Shown piece after piece: positions 1 through 9,871 of a stretch of DNA of 64,000 nucleotides. This DNA is from Blastococcus sp. LR1 (GTDB lineage Bacteria; Actinomycetota; Actinomycetes; Mycobacteriales; Geodermatophilaceae). The stretch is from assembly GCF_020166105.1 (NCBI RefSeq), contig NZ_JAIUJY010000001.1, positions 864,916 to 928,915 of the forward strand. Direction: 5' to 3'. The notes under the pieces were generated by a model. That model searched no databases, had not been told where the DNA came from, and worked only from the letters and a program-made list of their open reading frames with translations. Positions within the stretch are counted from its first letter, which is position 1, and the number at the start of each line of letters is the position of its first letter. Position numbers and translations under genes: made by a program.

Positions 1-78
1 CGCATCTGGTTGCGCAAGGCGGGCGAGGAGATCCTCTTCATCCGCTCGCTGCAGGCAGCGGTCGCCCGCCTGCCCTGA
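1..78 (+). CDS. 3' end of an unidentified gene
   Basis: An open frame enters from the left edge and ends at a TGA at 76-78, giving a 25-residue tail that ends LQAAVARLP. The amphipathic, helical C-terminus is too short for a family assignment. The next gene starts 20 bases later on the same strand, so the two may be co-transcribed. Confidence 0.55.
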   Translation, partial: RIWLRKAGEEILFIRSLQAAVARLP

Positions 79-97
79 CACCGAGCAGGGAGGCCCC

Positions 98-637
98 GTG
101 GCGCTGATGACGGTGGGGCACGGCCCCGAGCACCGCGACCCCCTGGGCGCTCGCCTGACGGCCGCCGGGGTGGAGCTCGTCGTCGACGTGCGGCGCTTCC
201 CGGGCAGCCGGAACAACCCCGACGTCCGCCGGGAAGCGCTCGCCGAGTGGCTGCCGGCCGTCGGCATCGGCTACCGCTGGGAGGAACGCCTGGGCGGGCG
301 TCGCTCGCTGCCGAAGGGCACCCCGGTGGTCGACGACTGGTGGACCGTCACGCAGTTCGCCGCCTACGCGGCGTACACCCGGACGCCGGAGTTCGCCGAG
401 GGGCTGCACGAGGTGCTGCGCGAGGCGGAGGGTCGCACGGTGGCGGTGATGTGCAGCGAGAGCGTCTGGTGGCGGTGCCACCGGCGGATCGTCGCCGACG
501 TCGCGGTGCTGGCCCACCGGTGCGACGTCGTCCACCTCATGCCCGACGGCCGGCTCGCCCCGCACCGCCCCTCCGAGGCTGCCGTCCTCCTCGACGGCGT
601 CCTCACCTGGCCCCGCGCTGTTGATCAGGAGAGCTGA
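98..637 (+). CDS. DUF488 family protein
   Basis: This 179-residue protein has the DUF488 layout. It opens with a TVGHG strand, has an R-F-P-G-S-R motif near residue 35, and carries the signature CSESVWWRCHRR near residue 125, where conserved Cys, Arg and His cluster. The biochemical role of DUF488 proteins is not established; they are small, probably cytosolic, and often lie near DNA or nucleotide metabolism genes. The GTG start is preceded by an AGGGAGG ribosome-binding site. It is convergent with pruA, and a hairpin separates the two genes. Confidence 0.85.
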   Translation: MALMTVGHGPEHRDPLGARLTAAGVELVVDVRRFPGSRNNPDVRREALAEWLPAVGIGYRWEERLGGRRSLPKGTPVVDDWWTVTQFAAYAAYTRTPEFAEGLHEVLREAEGRTVAVMCSESVWWRCHRRIVADVAVLAHRCDVVHLMPDGRLAPHRPSEAAVLLDGVLTWPRAVDQES

Positions 638-644
638 TCATCAA

Positions 645-680
645 GCGTCCTGGCTCAGCACCGGTGGTGAGCCAGGACGC
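645..680. terminator. Hairpin between convergent DUF488 and pruA
   Basis: Perfect 13-base arms (645-657 and 668-680) enclose a 10-base loop. The position between convergent genes suits a bidirectional terminator. There is no U tract, which is common in actinobacteria. The hairpin is flanked by copies of AGCTGATCATCA at about 632 and 695, so it may belong to a small repeat element. Confidence 0.7.
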
Positions 681-728
681 CTAACGATCAGGTCAGCTGA
701 TCATCAGCAGGGGCGGAACGCCGCCCGG

Positions 729-2354
729 TCACTGCATGTGCGGGTAGGTGTGGTCCGTCGGCGGTGCGAACGTCTCCTTGATCGACCGGGTCGACGTCCA
801 GCGCGTGAGGTTCTGCTTCGCGCCGGCCTTGTCGTTCGTGCCGCTGGCCCGCCCGCCACCGAAGGGCTGCTGGCCGACGACGGCGCCGGTCGGCTTGTCG
901 TTGACGTAGAAGTTGCCCGCCGCGTGCCGGAGGAACTTCTGCGCGTGCGCGATCGCCGTGCGGTCCTGCGCGATGACCGCGCCGGTGAGCGCGTAGGGCG
1001 CCGCCGACTCCATCTGGGTCAGCACCGCGTCGTACTCGGCGTCCTCGTAGACGTGCACCGCCAGCACCGGGCCGAAGTACTCGGTGGTGAACACCTCGTG
1101 GCCGGGGTCGGTGCCCTCGATGATCGTGGGCCGCACGAAGAAGCCCTCGCGATCGTCGGCGGTGCCGCCCGCGACGATCGAGAGCGACGGGTCGGCGTCC
1201 ACCCGGTCCAGCACGCCCGAGAGCTTCGAGAACGACTTCCGGTCGATGACCGCGCCCAGGAAGTTGGAGAAGTCGGTGACGTCGCCCATCGTCAGGGACT
1301 CGGTGACGCCGACGAGGTCGTCGCGCATCCGCGCCCAGACCGACCGCGGCACGTAGGCCCGGGAGGCCGCGGAGCACTTCTGCCCCTGGTACTCGAAGGC
1401 GCCGCGGACCAGCGCGGTGCGCAGCACGTCGACGTCGGCCGAGGGATGGGCGACGACGAAGTCCTTGCCGCCGGTCTCGCCCACGATGCGGGGGTAGCCG
1501 CGGTAGTTCGCGATGTTCTCCCCCACCGTGCGCCACAGGTGCTGGAAGACCGGCGTCGACCCGGTGAAGTGGATGCCGGCGAGGTCGCGGTCGGCCAGCG
1601 CGACCTCCGACACCGCCACGCCGTCGCCGGTCACCAGGTTGATGACGCCCGGCGGCAGGCCGGCCTCCTCCAGCAGCCGCATGAGGAAGTGCGCGGCGAA
1701 CTGCTGGGTGGGCGCGGGCTTCCAGACGACGGAGTTGCCCATCAGCGCCGGAGCGGTGGGCAGGTTGCCGGCGATCGCGGTGAAGTTGAACGGCGTGATC
1801 GCGTAGACGAAGCCCTCGAGCGGCCGGTGGTCGCTGCGGTTCCAGGCCCCCGGCGAGGACTCCGGCTGCTCGGCCAGGATCTCGCGGGCGAAGTGCACGT
1901 TCCAGCGCCAGAAGTCGATCAACTCGCAGGCGCTGTCGATCTCCGCCTGCTGCGCGGTCTTGCTCTGGCCGAGCATCGTGGCCGCGTTCAGCGTCTGCCG
2001 CCACGGGCCGGCGAGCAGGTCGGCGGCGCGGAGGAACACCGCCGCCCGGTCGTCGAAGGAGAGCTCCGACCAGCCGGGTGCGGCCTCCTTGGCGCAGCGG
2101 ACGGCGTCCTGCGCGTCGCCGGAGGTGGCGTGCGCCGCCGTGCCGAGGACGGCGGCGTGCCGGTGCGGCTGCACGACGTCGAACCGCTCGCCGGCGGCCA
2201 TCCGCTGCCGGCCGCCGATCGTGCTGGTCAGCTCGACGGGGTCGGCGGCCAGCTCGGCCAGCCGCCGCTGCAGCTCGTCGCGCTCGGGAGTGCCCGGCGC
2301 ATAGGTGAGCACCGGCTCGTTGCGGGGGCCGGGAACTCGGGTGACGGCGTCCAT
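729..2354 (-). CDS. pruA: L-glutamate gamma-semialdehyde dehydrogenase
   Basis: This enzyme oxidises glutamate semialdehyde (from P5C) to glutamate with NAD+, the second step of proline breakdown. The 541-residue length is normal for the monofunctional P5C dehydrogenase. Visible motifs are the aldehyde dehydrogenase GETGGKDF segment, the catalytic-cysteine segment YQGQKCSAASR, and the C-terminal PFGGGRASGTNDKAG. The ATG at 2354 is chosen because AGAGGAA lies just upstream; the frame remains open upstream but that extension has no family similarity. It follows pruB by 11 bases and forms an operon with it. Confidence 0.95.
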   Translation of the reverse strand: MDAVTRVPGPRNEPVLTYAPGTPERDELQRRLAELAADPVELTSTIGGRQRMAAGERFDVVQPHRHAAVLGTAAHATSGDAQDAVRCAKEAAPGWSELSFDDRAAVFLRAADLLAGPWRQTLNAATMLGQSKTAQQAEIDSACELIDFWRWNVHFAREILAEQPESSPGAWNRSDHRPLEGFVYAITPFNFTAIAGNLPTAPALMGNSVVWKPAPTQQFAAHFLMRLLEEAGLPPGVINLVTGDGVAVSEVALADRDLAGIHFTGSTPVFQHLWRTVGENIANYRGYPRIVGETGGKDFVVAHPSADVDVLRTALVRGAFEYQGQKCSAASRAYVPRSVWARMRDDLVGVTESLTMGDVTDFSNFLGAVIDRKSFSKLSGVLDRVDADPSLSIVAGGTADDREGFFVRPTIIEGTDPGHEVFTTEYFGPVLAVHVYEDAEYDAVLTQMESAAPYALTGAVIAQDRTAIAHAQKFLRHAAGNFYVNDKPTGAVVGQQPFGGGRASGTNDKAGAKQNLTRWTSTRSIKETFAPPTDHTYPHMQ

Positions 2355-2365
2355 GGGGGTTCCTC

Positions 2366-3298
<933 letters not shown>

Positions 3299-3391
3299 GA
3301 CAGCTCCTCGGCAGACGGATCCGGACACCGCGAACGCTAGGCACCCCCACCCGTCGGGGCCAGGGACAGATGTCGGGACTTCGGCCGTCTG

Positions 3392-3413
3392 GTCTCATAC
3401 AGCTGTACGAGAC
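3392..3413. promoter_or_regulatory. 22-bp palindrome, candidate PucR operator
   Basis: The half-sites GTCTCATACAG and CTGTACGAGAC form an almost perfect 22-bp dyad with one mismatched pair. It lies 11 bases before the regulator start and 94 bases from the pruB start. A protein bound here could control both divergent genes. The assignment to the neighbouring regulator is inferred from position. Confidence 0.55.
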
Positions 3414-3424
3414 GACGAGAGGGT

Positions 3425-4570
3425 GTGGCACCGCTGCGCGACGACCTGCAGGACCTGGTGGACGAGGTGTCGCGGGTGCTGGCCGCGCCGGCCACCCTCG
3501 AGGACGCCGACTTCACGCTGCTCGCGTTCTGCGCCCACGACGACAGCGGCGCCGATCCGATGGACGCCGTCCGCACGCGGTCGATCCTCACCCGCGGATC
3601 GGCCCCGGAGACCCGCCGCCGCTTCGAGGACTTCGGCATCACCGCGGCGACCCGGCCGCTGCGCACACCCGCGGACCCGGCGTCGGGCATCCTCACGCGA
3701 CTGGTCCTGCCCGTGCGGCACGGGGACCGCACGCGTGGCTACCTGTGGCTGCTCGACGGCGGCCGGATCGACCCCGACGACGACGCCGACCCGGCTCTCG
3801 TCCGCGCGATGGACCTGGCCGCCACCGCCGGTCGGCTGCTGGCCGACCGGACTCCGGACGATCTGGGGCGGGCGCTCGCCGGCGCCCTGGGTGGGCGCCC
3901 CGGAGCGCGGGCGCAGGCGGAGCGCCGGCTCGCCGACCGCCTGACCGACGACGTCGCGCAGGTGCTCGTCGCGCTCTCCCCTGCCGGCGGTCTCCCGGCC
4001 GGCTGGCGGCTCCCGGGGGCCGGGGCCGTGGCCACCCCCATGTCCGACGCTGCCGGAGCCGACGCCGCGGTGGCCGTCCTCGTTCCGCTGGCGTCCGCCG
4101 GTGACCTCCGCCCGGCGGGCGCGCTGGCGGCCGCGTCGCTCCGGTCCCTGCCGGCGGGGAGCTCCGCCGGTGTCTCCCTCGTGCGCCGGGGCACCGGCCA
4201 GCTCGCCGCGCAGTGGCGGGAGGCACGCGCGGCGGCCCGGGTGGCCGGAGCCGTGTCGCGCTTCTCGCCGGTGGCCCACTGGGCGGAGCTCGGCGCCTGG
4301 CGCGCGATCAGCGACCTTCCCGGCCCCGATCCGGCGGTGCTGCCGCTGCTGGCCGATCCGGTGCTCACGGAGACCGCCGAGACCTACCTCGACGCCGCCG
4401 GCAGCGCCGCGCGCACGGCCGAGGCGCTGCGCATCCACCGGCAGACGCTGTACTACCGCCTCGGCCGCATCACCGAGCTCACCGGGCTGGACCTCACCGA
4501 CGGGGACGACCGGCTGCTGCTGCACGCCGGCCTGCGCGCGGCCCGCCTCTCCGGGCTCGACCGCCCCTGA
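3425..4570 (+). CDS. PucR/CdaR-type transcriptional regulator
   Basis: The last 55 residues form the PucR C-terminal helix-turn-helix: ARTAEALRIHRQTLYYRLGR followed by an L-T-G-L-D-L stretch. The preceding 320 residues are a GGDEF-like/sensor-type region without clear motifs, as usual for this family. The divergent position beside pruB-pruA points to a proline-responsive activator. The GTG start has GAGAGGG almost touching it, so the true start could differ by a few codons. Heme oxygenase begins 29 bases downstream. Confidence 0.85.
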   Translation: MAPLRDDLQDLVDEVSRVLAAPATLEDADFTLLAFCAHDDSGADPMDAVRTRSILTRGSAPETRRRFEDFGITAATRPLRTPADPASGILTRLVLPVRHGDRTRGYLWLLDGGRIDPDDDADPALVRAMDLAATAGRLLADRTPDDLGRALAGALGGRPGARAQAERRLADRLTDDVAQVLVALSPAGGLPAGWRLPGAGAVATPMSDAAGADAAVAVLVPLASAGDLRPAGALAAASLRSLPAGSSAGVSLVRRGTGQLAAQWREARAAARVAGAVSRFSPVAHWAELGAWRAISDLPGPDPAVLPLLADPVLTETAETYLDAAGSAARTAEALRIHRQTLYYRLGRITELTGLDLTDGDDRLLLHAGLRAARLSGLDRP

Positions 4571-4599
4571 CCCGACCCGGTCACCTACGCTCGGACCCG

Positions 4600-5235
4600 A
4601 TGGCTGCGGACGACACGACAGAGCACCAGGACGACCGCAGCGACCGCGACGTCCTGCGGCGGCTGCGCACCGGCACGGCCGCCGAGCACGAGGCGGTCGA
4701 GGCCACCCTGGACCTGCTGGATCCCCGGCTGGACCGCGACCGGCTCGGCCGCGCGCTCGCCGTGATGCACGGTTTCTGGGTGGCCGCCGAGCACGGCCTC
4801 GACGAGTGGGCGGCCCGCTGCCCGGCGGACGCCGCCGCCGTGGACTGGCCCCGGCGCCGGCGGGCGGACCTCTTCGCCGCGGACCTGCGCGCCCTGGGCG
4901 CCGACGTCCCGGACGACGCCCCGCAGCTGCCGGCCGTGACCGGCACCGACGAGGCGCTGGGCCGGCTGTACGTGCTGGAGGGCTCGACCCTGGGCGGCAC
5001 GTTCATCGACCGGCACCTGGCGACGCTGCCTCCCCTCGCCGACGTGCGCATCGCCGCCTTCTCGCCCTACGGCCCCGAGACCGGGGCGATGTGGGCGGCC
5101 TTCCGCCGGTTCACCCGAGCCCACGTCGCCGCGGGAGGCGAGGTGGACCGGATCGTCGCCGCCGCCCGGGAGACCTTTCAGGCGCTGGCCGAGCACTGCG
5201 CACCGGCCGCCAGCTCGGCCCAGGTGCCGGCGTGA
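4600..5235 (+). CDS. bphO: Biliverdin-forming heme oxygenase
   Basis: This 211-residue protein resembles bacterial BphO-type heme oxygenases, which open heme to biliverdin IX-alpha. Supporting segments are TAAEHEAVE near the N-terminus, where the His is the expected proximal heme ligand, and the distal-helix segment YVLEGSTLGGTFI near residue 125. The stop overlaps the phytochrome start (GTGA), so the genes are translationally coupled. The enzyme therefore very likely supplies the chromophore to its neighbour. The ATG start is chosen because upstream sequence in this frame belongs to the end of the PucR gene. Confidence 0.88.
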   Translation: MAADDTTEHQDDRSDRDVLRRLRTGTAAEHEAVEATLDLLDPRLDRDRLGRALAVMHGFWVAAEHGLDEWAARCPADAAAVDWPRRRRADLFAADLRALGADVPDDAPQLPAVTGTDEALGRLYVLEGSTLGGTFIDRHLATLPPLADVRIAAFSPYGPETGAMWAAFRRFTRAHVAAGGEVDRIVAAARETFQALAEHCAPAASSAQVPA

Positions 5236-7595
5236 CCGGCGTCGATCCCGCGGTCGACTTCCTGGCACCCGGCACGCCGGTCGACCTGTCCAACTGCGAG
5301 CGCGAGCCGATCCACGTCCCGGGCAGCATCCAGCCCCGCGGTGTGCTGATCGTGGTGAGCGACGCCGACTGGGTGGTCCAGCAGGCCTCGGCGAACCTCG
5401 CCGAGCTCACCGGGGCGCGCGGGGCGGACGCCATCGGCCGCCCGCTCTCCGACGTGCTGGGCCCGGCCGCCGCCGGCGCCGTCATCCGCTCCGCCAGCGC
5501 GTTCGGCGACCTGCGCGAGCGGAACCCGGTGGAGATCACCCTGGACCTCGACGGCGACCCCGTCCCGGTGGACGCCCTGCTGCACCGGGCGGTGCTCGAG
5601 CAGGCCACGGTGGACGCCGGGGACGGGCCCGTGGCGGCGGATCCGCTGCCGCTGTCGAGCCTGGTGATCGAGCTGGAGCCGGCGCGCGGGCCGCGACCGT
5701 TCTCCTTCCCGAACACCTACCAGGCGATCCGCGGAACGGTGGCGGCGCTGAACCGCGCCTCCTCGCTGCCGGAGCTGTACGACATCACCGCGCAGGCGGT
5801 GCGCTCCCTCACCGGCTTCGACCGGGTGATGGTCTACCGCTACGACGCCGACTACAACGGCGAGGTCGTCGCGGAGGCGAAGCGCGAGGAACTCAACTCC
5901 TTCCTGGGGCTGCACTACCCCGCCTCGGACATCCCGGCCCAGGCGCGGGCGCTGTACGAGAAGAACTGGATCCGGTTGATCTCCGACGTGGACTACACGC
6001 CGGTCCCCATCCAACCGGTCGACCACCCCGTGACCGGCGGCCCGCTGGACCTCACGTACTCCACGCTGCGCAGCGTCTCCCCCATCCACGTGGAGTACCT
6101 GCACAACATGGGCGTGCGCGCCTCGATGTCGATCTCGCTGCTGCGCGGCGACAAGCTGTGGGGGCTCATCGCCTGCCACCACTACAGCGGACCGCACGCC
6201 CCGCCCTACGCCACCCGTGCGGCAGCCGAGTTCCTCGGCTCGACCCTCTCGGTGCGGCTCATCGACCGGGCTGCCGACGACGAGGTCGAGCGCGCACTGC
6301 GGGTGCGATCCACCCTGGCCTGGCTGACCGCCGCCGCGCTCGACGAGGACCGCACGCTTCCCGAGACCCTGCTCGGCCACCCCAGCCTCCTCGACGTCCT
6401 GGACGCCGACGGTGTCGTGGTGAACCTCCAAGGGCACTGCGGCACCGCAGGCGCCGACCTGCCCCCCGCACTGGCTGACGGCATCGCCGCGTGGGCCGCG
6501 GCCCGAGGTGAGGACGTCGTCGCCACCGACACCCTGGGCGTCGACGCGCCGCATCTGAGGGCACCCGAGGAGCTCGCCTGCGGCGTGCTGGTCCTGCCGC
6601 TTCCGGAGGGCCAGTACGTGCTGTGGTTCCGCGGCGAGGCGGTGCGGCACATCGACTGGGGCGGCGACCCGCACAACAAGGCGATCGCCGAGCGCGAGGG
6701 CGACTCGGTCCGGCTGAGCCCCCGCAAGTCCTTCGAGCGGTGGCGGGAGACGGTCCGCGGCCGGTCGGAGTCGTGGACGGCGCAGGAGGTCGCCGAGGTG
6801 ACCGAGCTGCGCACGCACCTCCTCGAGGCGCTGTACGCGCGCTCGCGCAGCATCGTGCGGGCCGCGGAGACGCTGCAGCGCAGCCTGCTGTCCGACCCGC
6901 CGCAGCCCGACGACCTGGAGATGGGCGTGCGGTACGTGCCCGCCACCCGCGAGGCCCAGGTCGGTGGCGACTGGTACGACGTCTTCCAGCAGCCCGACGG
7001 CTCCACGATGCTGGTGATCGGCGACGTCGTCGGTCACGACACCGAGGCGGCCGCGACGATGGCTCAGCTGCGCGGCCTGCTGCGCGGCATCGCCTACGAC
7101 AACGGAGCCGGCCCGGCGACGGTGCTCTCCCGGCTGGACGCCGCGATCCAGGGCCTGGACATCGACGCCATGGCCACCGTGCTGGTCGCCCGGCTGGAGC
7201 AGACCCCGGAGGAGCAGGAGCGGGGCGTCTCACGGCTGTGCTGGGCCAGCGCCGGCCACCTGCCCCCGCTCGTGGTCGCGCCCGACGGCACGCAGCGGCT
7301 GCTGGACTCCGGCCGGCCCGGTCTGCTGCTGGGCGTCGACCCGACCCGCCCCCGGACCGCGCACGAGCTGGAGATCGAGCGGGGCTCGACCCTGCTGCTC
7401 TACACCGACGGGCTGGTCGAGCGCCGCGACCAGGTGTTCGACGACGGCGTGGAACTGCTGGGAGCGGCCCTGGCCGACCTGCGCCACCTCCCCGTCGAGC
7501 GGATGTGCGACGAACTGATCCACCGGCTCATCCCCGAGGGCGCGGAGGACGACGTCGCCCTCGTCGCCGTCCGCCTGCGCCCCGGGGAGCGCTGA
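5232..7595 (+). CDS. bphP: Bacteriophytochrome with SpoIIE-type PP2C phosphatase output
   Basis: This 787-residue red/far-red photoreceptor has the order PAS (about 1-115), GAF (about 150-310), PHY (about 330-510), coiled-coil linker (about 510-560) and SpoIIE phosphatase (about 565-787). Cys22 in NCEREPIHVPGSIQPRG matches the biliverdin-linking Cys of bacteriophytochromes. The GAF domain has the PASDIP motif near residue 231, and the PHY tongue has PRKSF near 496. The phosphatase keeps GGDWYD (about 577), GDVVGHD, YTDGLVE and the final EDDVALV acidic motif, so it should bind Mn/Mg and be active. The likely substrate is an anti-sigma-factor antagonist; none is encoded nearby. The usual histidine kinase module is absent. 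Confidence 0.95.
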   Translation: MTGVDPAVDFLAPGTPVDLSNCEREPIHVPGSIQPRGVLIVVSDADWVVQQASANLAELTGARGADAIGRPLSDVLGPAAAGAVIRSASAFGDLRERNPVEITLDLDGDPVPVDALLHRAVLEQATVDAGDGPVAADPLPLSSLVIELEPARGPRPFSFPNTYQAIRGTVAALNRASSLPELYDITAQAVRSLTGFDRVMVYRYDADYNGEVVAEAKREELNSFLGLHYPASDIPAQARALYEKNWIRLISDVDYTPVPIQPVDHPVTGGPLDLTYSTLRSVSPIHVEYLHNMGVRASMSISLLRGDKLWGLIACHHYSGPHAPPYATRAAAEFLGSTLSVRLIDRAADDEVERALRVRSTLAWLTAAALDEDRTLPETLLGHPSLLDVLDADGVVVNLQGHCGTAGADLPPALADGIAAWAAARGEDVVATDTLGVDAPHLRAPEELACGVLVLPLPEGQYVLWFRGEAVRHIDWGGDPHNKAIAEREGDSVRLSPRKSFERWRETVRGRSESWTAQEVAEVTELRTHLLEALYARSRSIVRAAETLQRSLLSDPPQPDDLEMGVRYVPATREAQVGGDWYDVFQQPDGSTMLVIGDVVGHDTEAAATMAQLRGLLRGIAYDNGAGPATVLSRLDAAIQGLDIDAMATVLVARLEQTPEEQERGVSRLCWASAGHLPPLVVAPDGTQRLLDSGRPGLLLGVDPTRPRTAHELEIERGSTLLLYTDGLVERRDQVFDDGVELLGAALADLRHLPVERMCDELIHRLIPEGAEDDVALVAVRLRPGER

Positions 7596-7651
7596 CCGGC
7601 CGGCTGAGGCTGCGGACTGCGCGGGCGGCGGCGCCCGGGCAGGATCGGGCG

Positions 7652-8746
7652 ATGGACACCGGAGCTGCAGGCTTGGATGCATCGGCCGTCGTGCGCGAGC
7701 TCGTCCGCCGCCCCACGGTCTCGGGCAGCGCTCCCGCCCAGCGGGACTGCATGGGGCTGGTGACCGAGGTGCTCCGCGAGCGCGCCCCGCACCTCGACGT
7801 CCGCGTCGGTCGCGACCCGGACCGGCCGTGGACCCTGCTGCGGACGCCCACCGATCCCGACCGCCCGCAGCTGCTCCTGGCCTGCCACGTCGACACCGTG
7901 CCGGTCCCCGAGCCCGCGGCCTGGCAGCGCGACCCGTTCGGCGCCGACGTCGAGGACGGCCGGGTGTGGGGTCGGGGCGCCAGCGACATGAAGGCGGGAC
8001 TGGTCGCCGCAGCGGCCGCCCTGGCCGCGACCGACCCGGAGGTCCCCGTCGCCCTGCTGCTGACCAGCGACGAGGAGATCGGCTCGAAGGGGGCCGCCGC
8101 CGCGGCCGGCGCCGTGGACGAGCAGTCGATCGGCGCCGTCATCGTTCCCGAGGCGACCGGCAACCAGGTCGTCCTCGGCCACAAGGGCGCGCTCTGGCTG
8201 GCGGTGCGGACCGCCGGGCGAGCGGCTCACGGCAGCACCCCGGAGCGCGGTCACAACGCCGTCCTCGATCTCGTCGCCGTCCTCTCCCGGGCTTCCGGGG
8301 CACTCCCCCTGGGCACCGATGCCTTCCTGGGGTCCGAGACGTGGAACTGCGGAATCGTCTCCGGCGGCACGGTGCCCAACGTGGTTCCCGACCGGGCCGA
8401 GGCGGTCATCGATCTGCGCACCGTGACCGACGGCGCCGCGCTCCTCGCCTGGTGGCGCGACCAGCCCGAGATCGCCGACGTCGAGGTGCGCGTGGACCTC
8501 CCGCCGGTCGGCACCCCGGCCGCTGACCCGTGGGTGGCCGCGCTGCCCGCGCCGGTGCTCCCGACCCCGGCCACGTACTTCACCGACGCCTCCGTGCTCG
8601 GTCAGGTGGTCGGCGGCGCCCCGATCGTGGTCTGGGGGCCGGGCACGCCCGCGGTCATGCACGCCGTCGACGAGTACGCCGAGCTGAGCGAGCTCGAGGA
8701 GGCGGTCGCGCTGTTCACCGGGGTCGCCGCCCGGTGGCCGCACTGA
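7652..8746 (+). CDS. M20 family metallopeptidase (DapE/ArgE-like)
   Basis: This 364-residue di-zinc amidohydrolase has the M20 ligand set: HVDTVPV near residue 79, GASDMKAG near 110, SDEEIGS near 139 with the catalytic Glu pair, the dimerisation-domain HGSTPERG, and the final His in VMHAVDEY near 335. Family members hydrolyse N-succinyl-diaminopimelate, N-acetylornithine or dipeptides. The sequence resembles DapE-like succinyl-diaminopimelate desuccinylases but the substrate cannot be set from it. The ATG lies 56 bases after the phytochrome stop. Confidence 0.85.
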   Translation: MDTGAAGLDASAVVRELVRRPTVSGSAPAQRDCMGLVTEVLRERAPHLDVRVGRDPDRPWTLLRTPTDPDRPQLLLACHVDTVPVPEPAAWQRDPFGADVEDGRVWGRGASDMKAGLVAAAAALAATDPEVPVALLLTSDEEIGSKGAAAAAGAVDEQSIGAVIVPEATGNQVVLGHKGALWLAVRTAGRAAHGSTPERGHNAVLDLVAVLSRASGALPLGTDAFLGSETWNCGIVSGGTVPNVVPDRAEAVIDLRTVTDGAALLAWWRDQPEIADVEVRVDLPPVGTPAADPWVAALPAPVLPTPATYFTDASVLGQVVGGAPIVVWGPGTPAVMHAVDEYAELSELEEAVALFTGVAARWPH

Positions 8747-8752
8747 CCGGGG

Positions 8753-8992
8753 TCAGTCGCCGCCGGGAGCGATGAACGTCGGCGTCAGCCCGTCGTCCGG
8801 CGGTCCGCTCACGGTCGGCCGGGGCAGCTCCTCCGCGACGGCCGGCGCCGGGGTCCGGGCGTCCCGCTCCAGCGCGGCGAGCAGCCGCTCCTCGTCGGGC
8901 GCCAGGTCACCCGGGCCCAGCCGGGTCGTCCGGCCGCCCTCGAAGCCCGAGGCCATCGCGGTCGCGGAGGTGGGGTCCTCGGGCTCGTTCAC
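8753..8992 (-). CDS. Hypothetical 79-residue protein
   Basis: A short acidic, Pro-rich protein begins at a GTG with a GGTGAGGAA ribosome-binding site. It starts 20 bases after the stop of the upstream SDR gene, so the two are probably one transcript. It has no membrane segment or recognisable domain; the middle (EERLLAALERDA) may form one helix. Its stop lies seven bases from that of the convergent M20 peptidase gene. Confidence 0.55.
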   Translation of the reverse strand: MNEPEDPTSATAMASGFEGGRTTRLGPGDLAPDEERLLAALERDARTPAPAVAEELPRPTVSGPPDDGLTPTFIAPGGD

Positions 8993-9012
8993 ACCGCTGT
9001 TCCTCACCGGCG

Positions 9013-9786
9013 TCAGCGGGGGAAGTTCGGCTCGAGCCGGGGAACGATCTGCATCTCCGGGATGAACGCCGCCGGGTGCAGCGTGACCAGCGTCCGGATG
9101 GCATGGGCGACCGCGACCGGCGGCATCATCAGGTGCCCCGGGATGCCCCACTGCTCCATCATCGGGGTGTCCATCGCCGCCGGGATCACGCTCTGCACCC
9201 GGCAGGGGAACGGCCGCTCGCTCCCGTCGTCGGCCCGGACCGCCTTCTCCCGCAGCTCCCGCTGGATGCACTTGGTGGCGTTCAGGAAGCCGGCCTTGGA
9301 ACCGTTGTAGGCGATCGCGCCGCTGCCGGAGGTGATGGCCGACAGGGAGACGACGTGCACGACGTCGGCGGTCCGCCCCTCGGGCAGGTGCTGGACCCGC
9401 TTCGTGAACTCGCTGGTGAGGAAGATCGGGCCCTCGCAGTTGACGGCCATGACCTTCCGGTAGTCGTCGAGGTCGATGTCGGTGATGTAGCCGGGCCGGT
9501 CGATGCCGGCCACGTTCACCAGGACGTCGAACGCGTCGCCGTGCCGGTCGAACAGCTGCTCCACCACCGCGCGGCGGCTGCCGTCGTCGGTGACGTCGAG
9601 TGGCACGACCTCGCCGGAGCCGCCGGCCGAGGTGAGCCGGCCGAGCGTCTCCTCGCTCCCGGCGGCGTCGATGTCGCCGATCGCCACGTGCGCCCCGGCC
9701 TCGGCCAGCGCCAGGGCGGTGGCCCGGCCCAGTCCGCTGGCGCCTCCCGTGACGAGTGCGACCCGACCCTCCAGCGGCCTGTCCAT
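9013..9786 (-). CDS. SDR family oxidoreductase
   Basis: This 257-residue classical short-chain dehydrogenase has the nucleotide motif TGGASGLG near residue 14, a D-I-D acidic stretch after the second strand, the NVAG motif near 90, Ser in VVSLSAITS, and the catalytic YNGSK near 160. The Asp after beta-strand 2 (IGDID) suggests NAD(H). The substrate is unknown. A small hypothetical gene follows by 20 bases. Confidence 0.88.
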   Translation of the reverse strand: MDRPLEGRVALVTGGASGLGRATALALAEAGAHVAIGDIDAAGSEETLGRLTSAGGSGEVVPLDVTDDGSRRAVVEQLFDRHGDAFDVLVNVAGIDRPGYITDIDLDDYRKVMAVNCEGPIFLTSEFTKRVQHLPEGRTADVVHVVSLSAITSGSGAIAYNGSKAGFLNATKCIQRELREKAVRADDGSERPFPCRVQSVIPAAMDTPMMEQWGIPGHLMMPPVAVAHAIRTLVTLHPAAFIPEMQIVPRLEPNFPR

Positions 9787-9871
9787 CCCACTCCCCCGTC
9801 GTCGTCCGTCTGCCGTCCCGGACAGCCTCGCCGACGATCGGGGCAGCCGCAGGTCGGACCGGGGCGGACCG

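Noticed and set aside
5178..7037. 619-residue antisense frame over the phytochrome gene
   Set aside because: The sense strand has complete PAS-GAF-PHY-phosphatase motifs; the antisense product is low-complexity.
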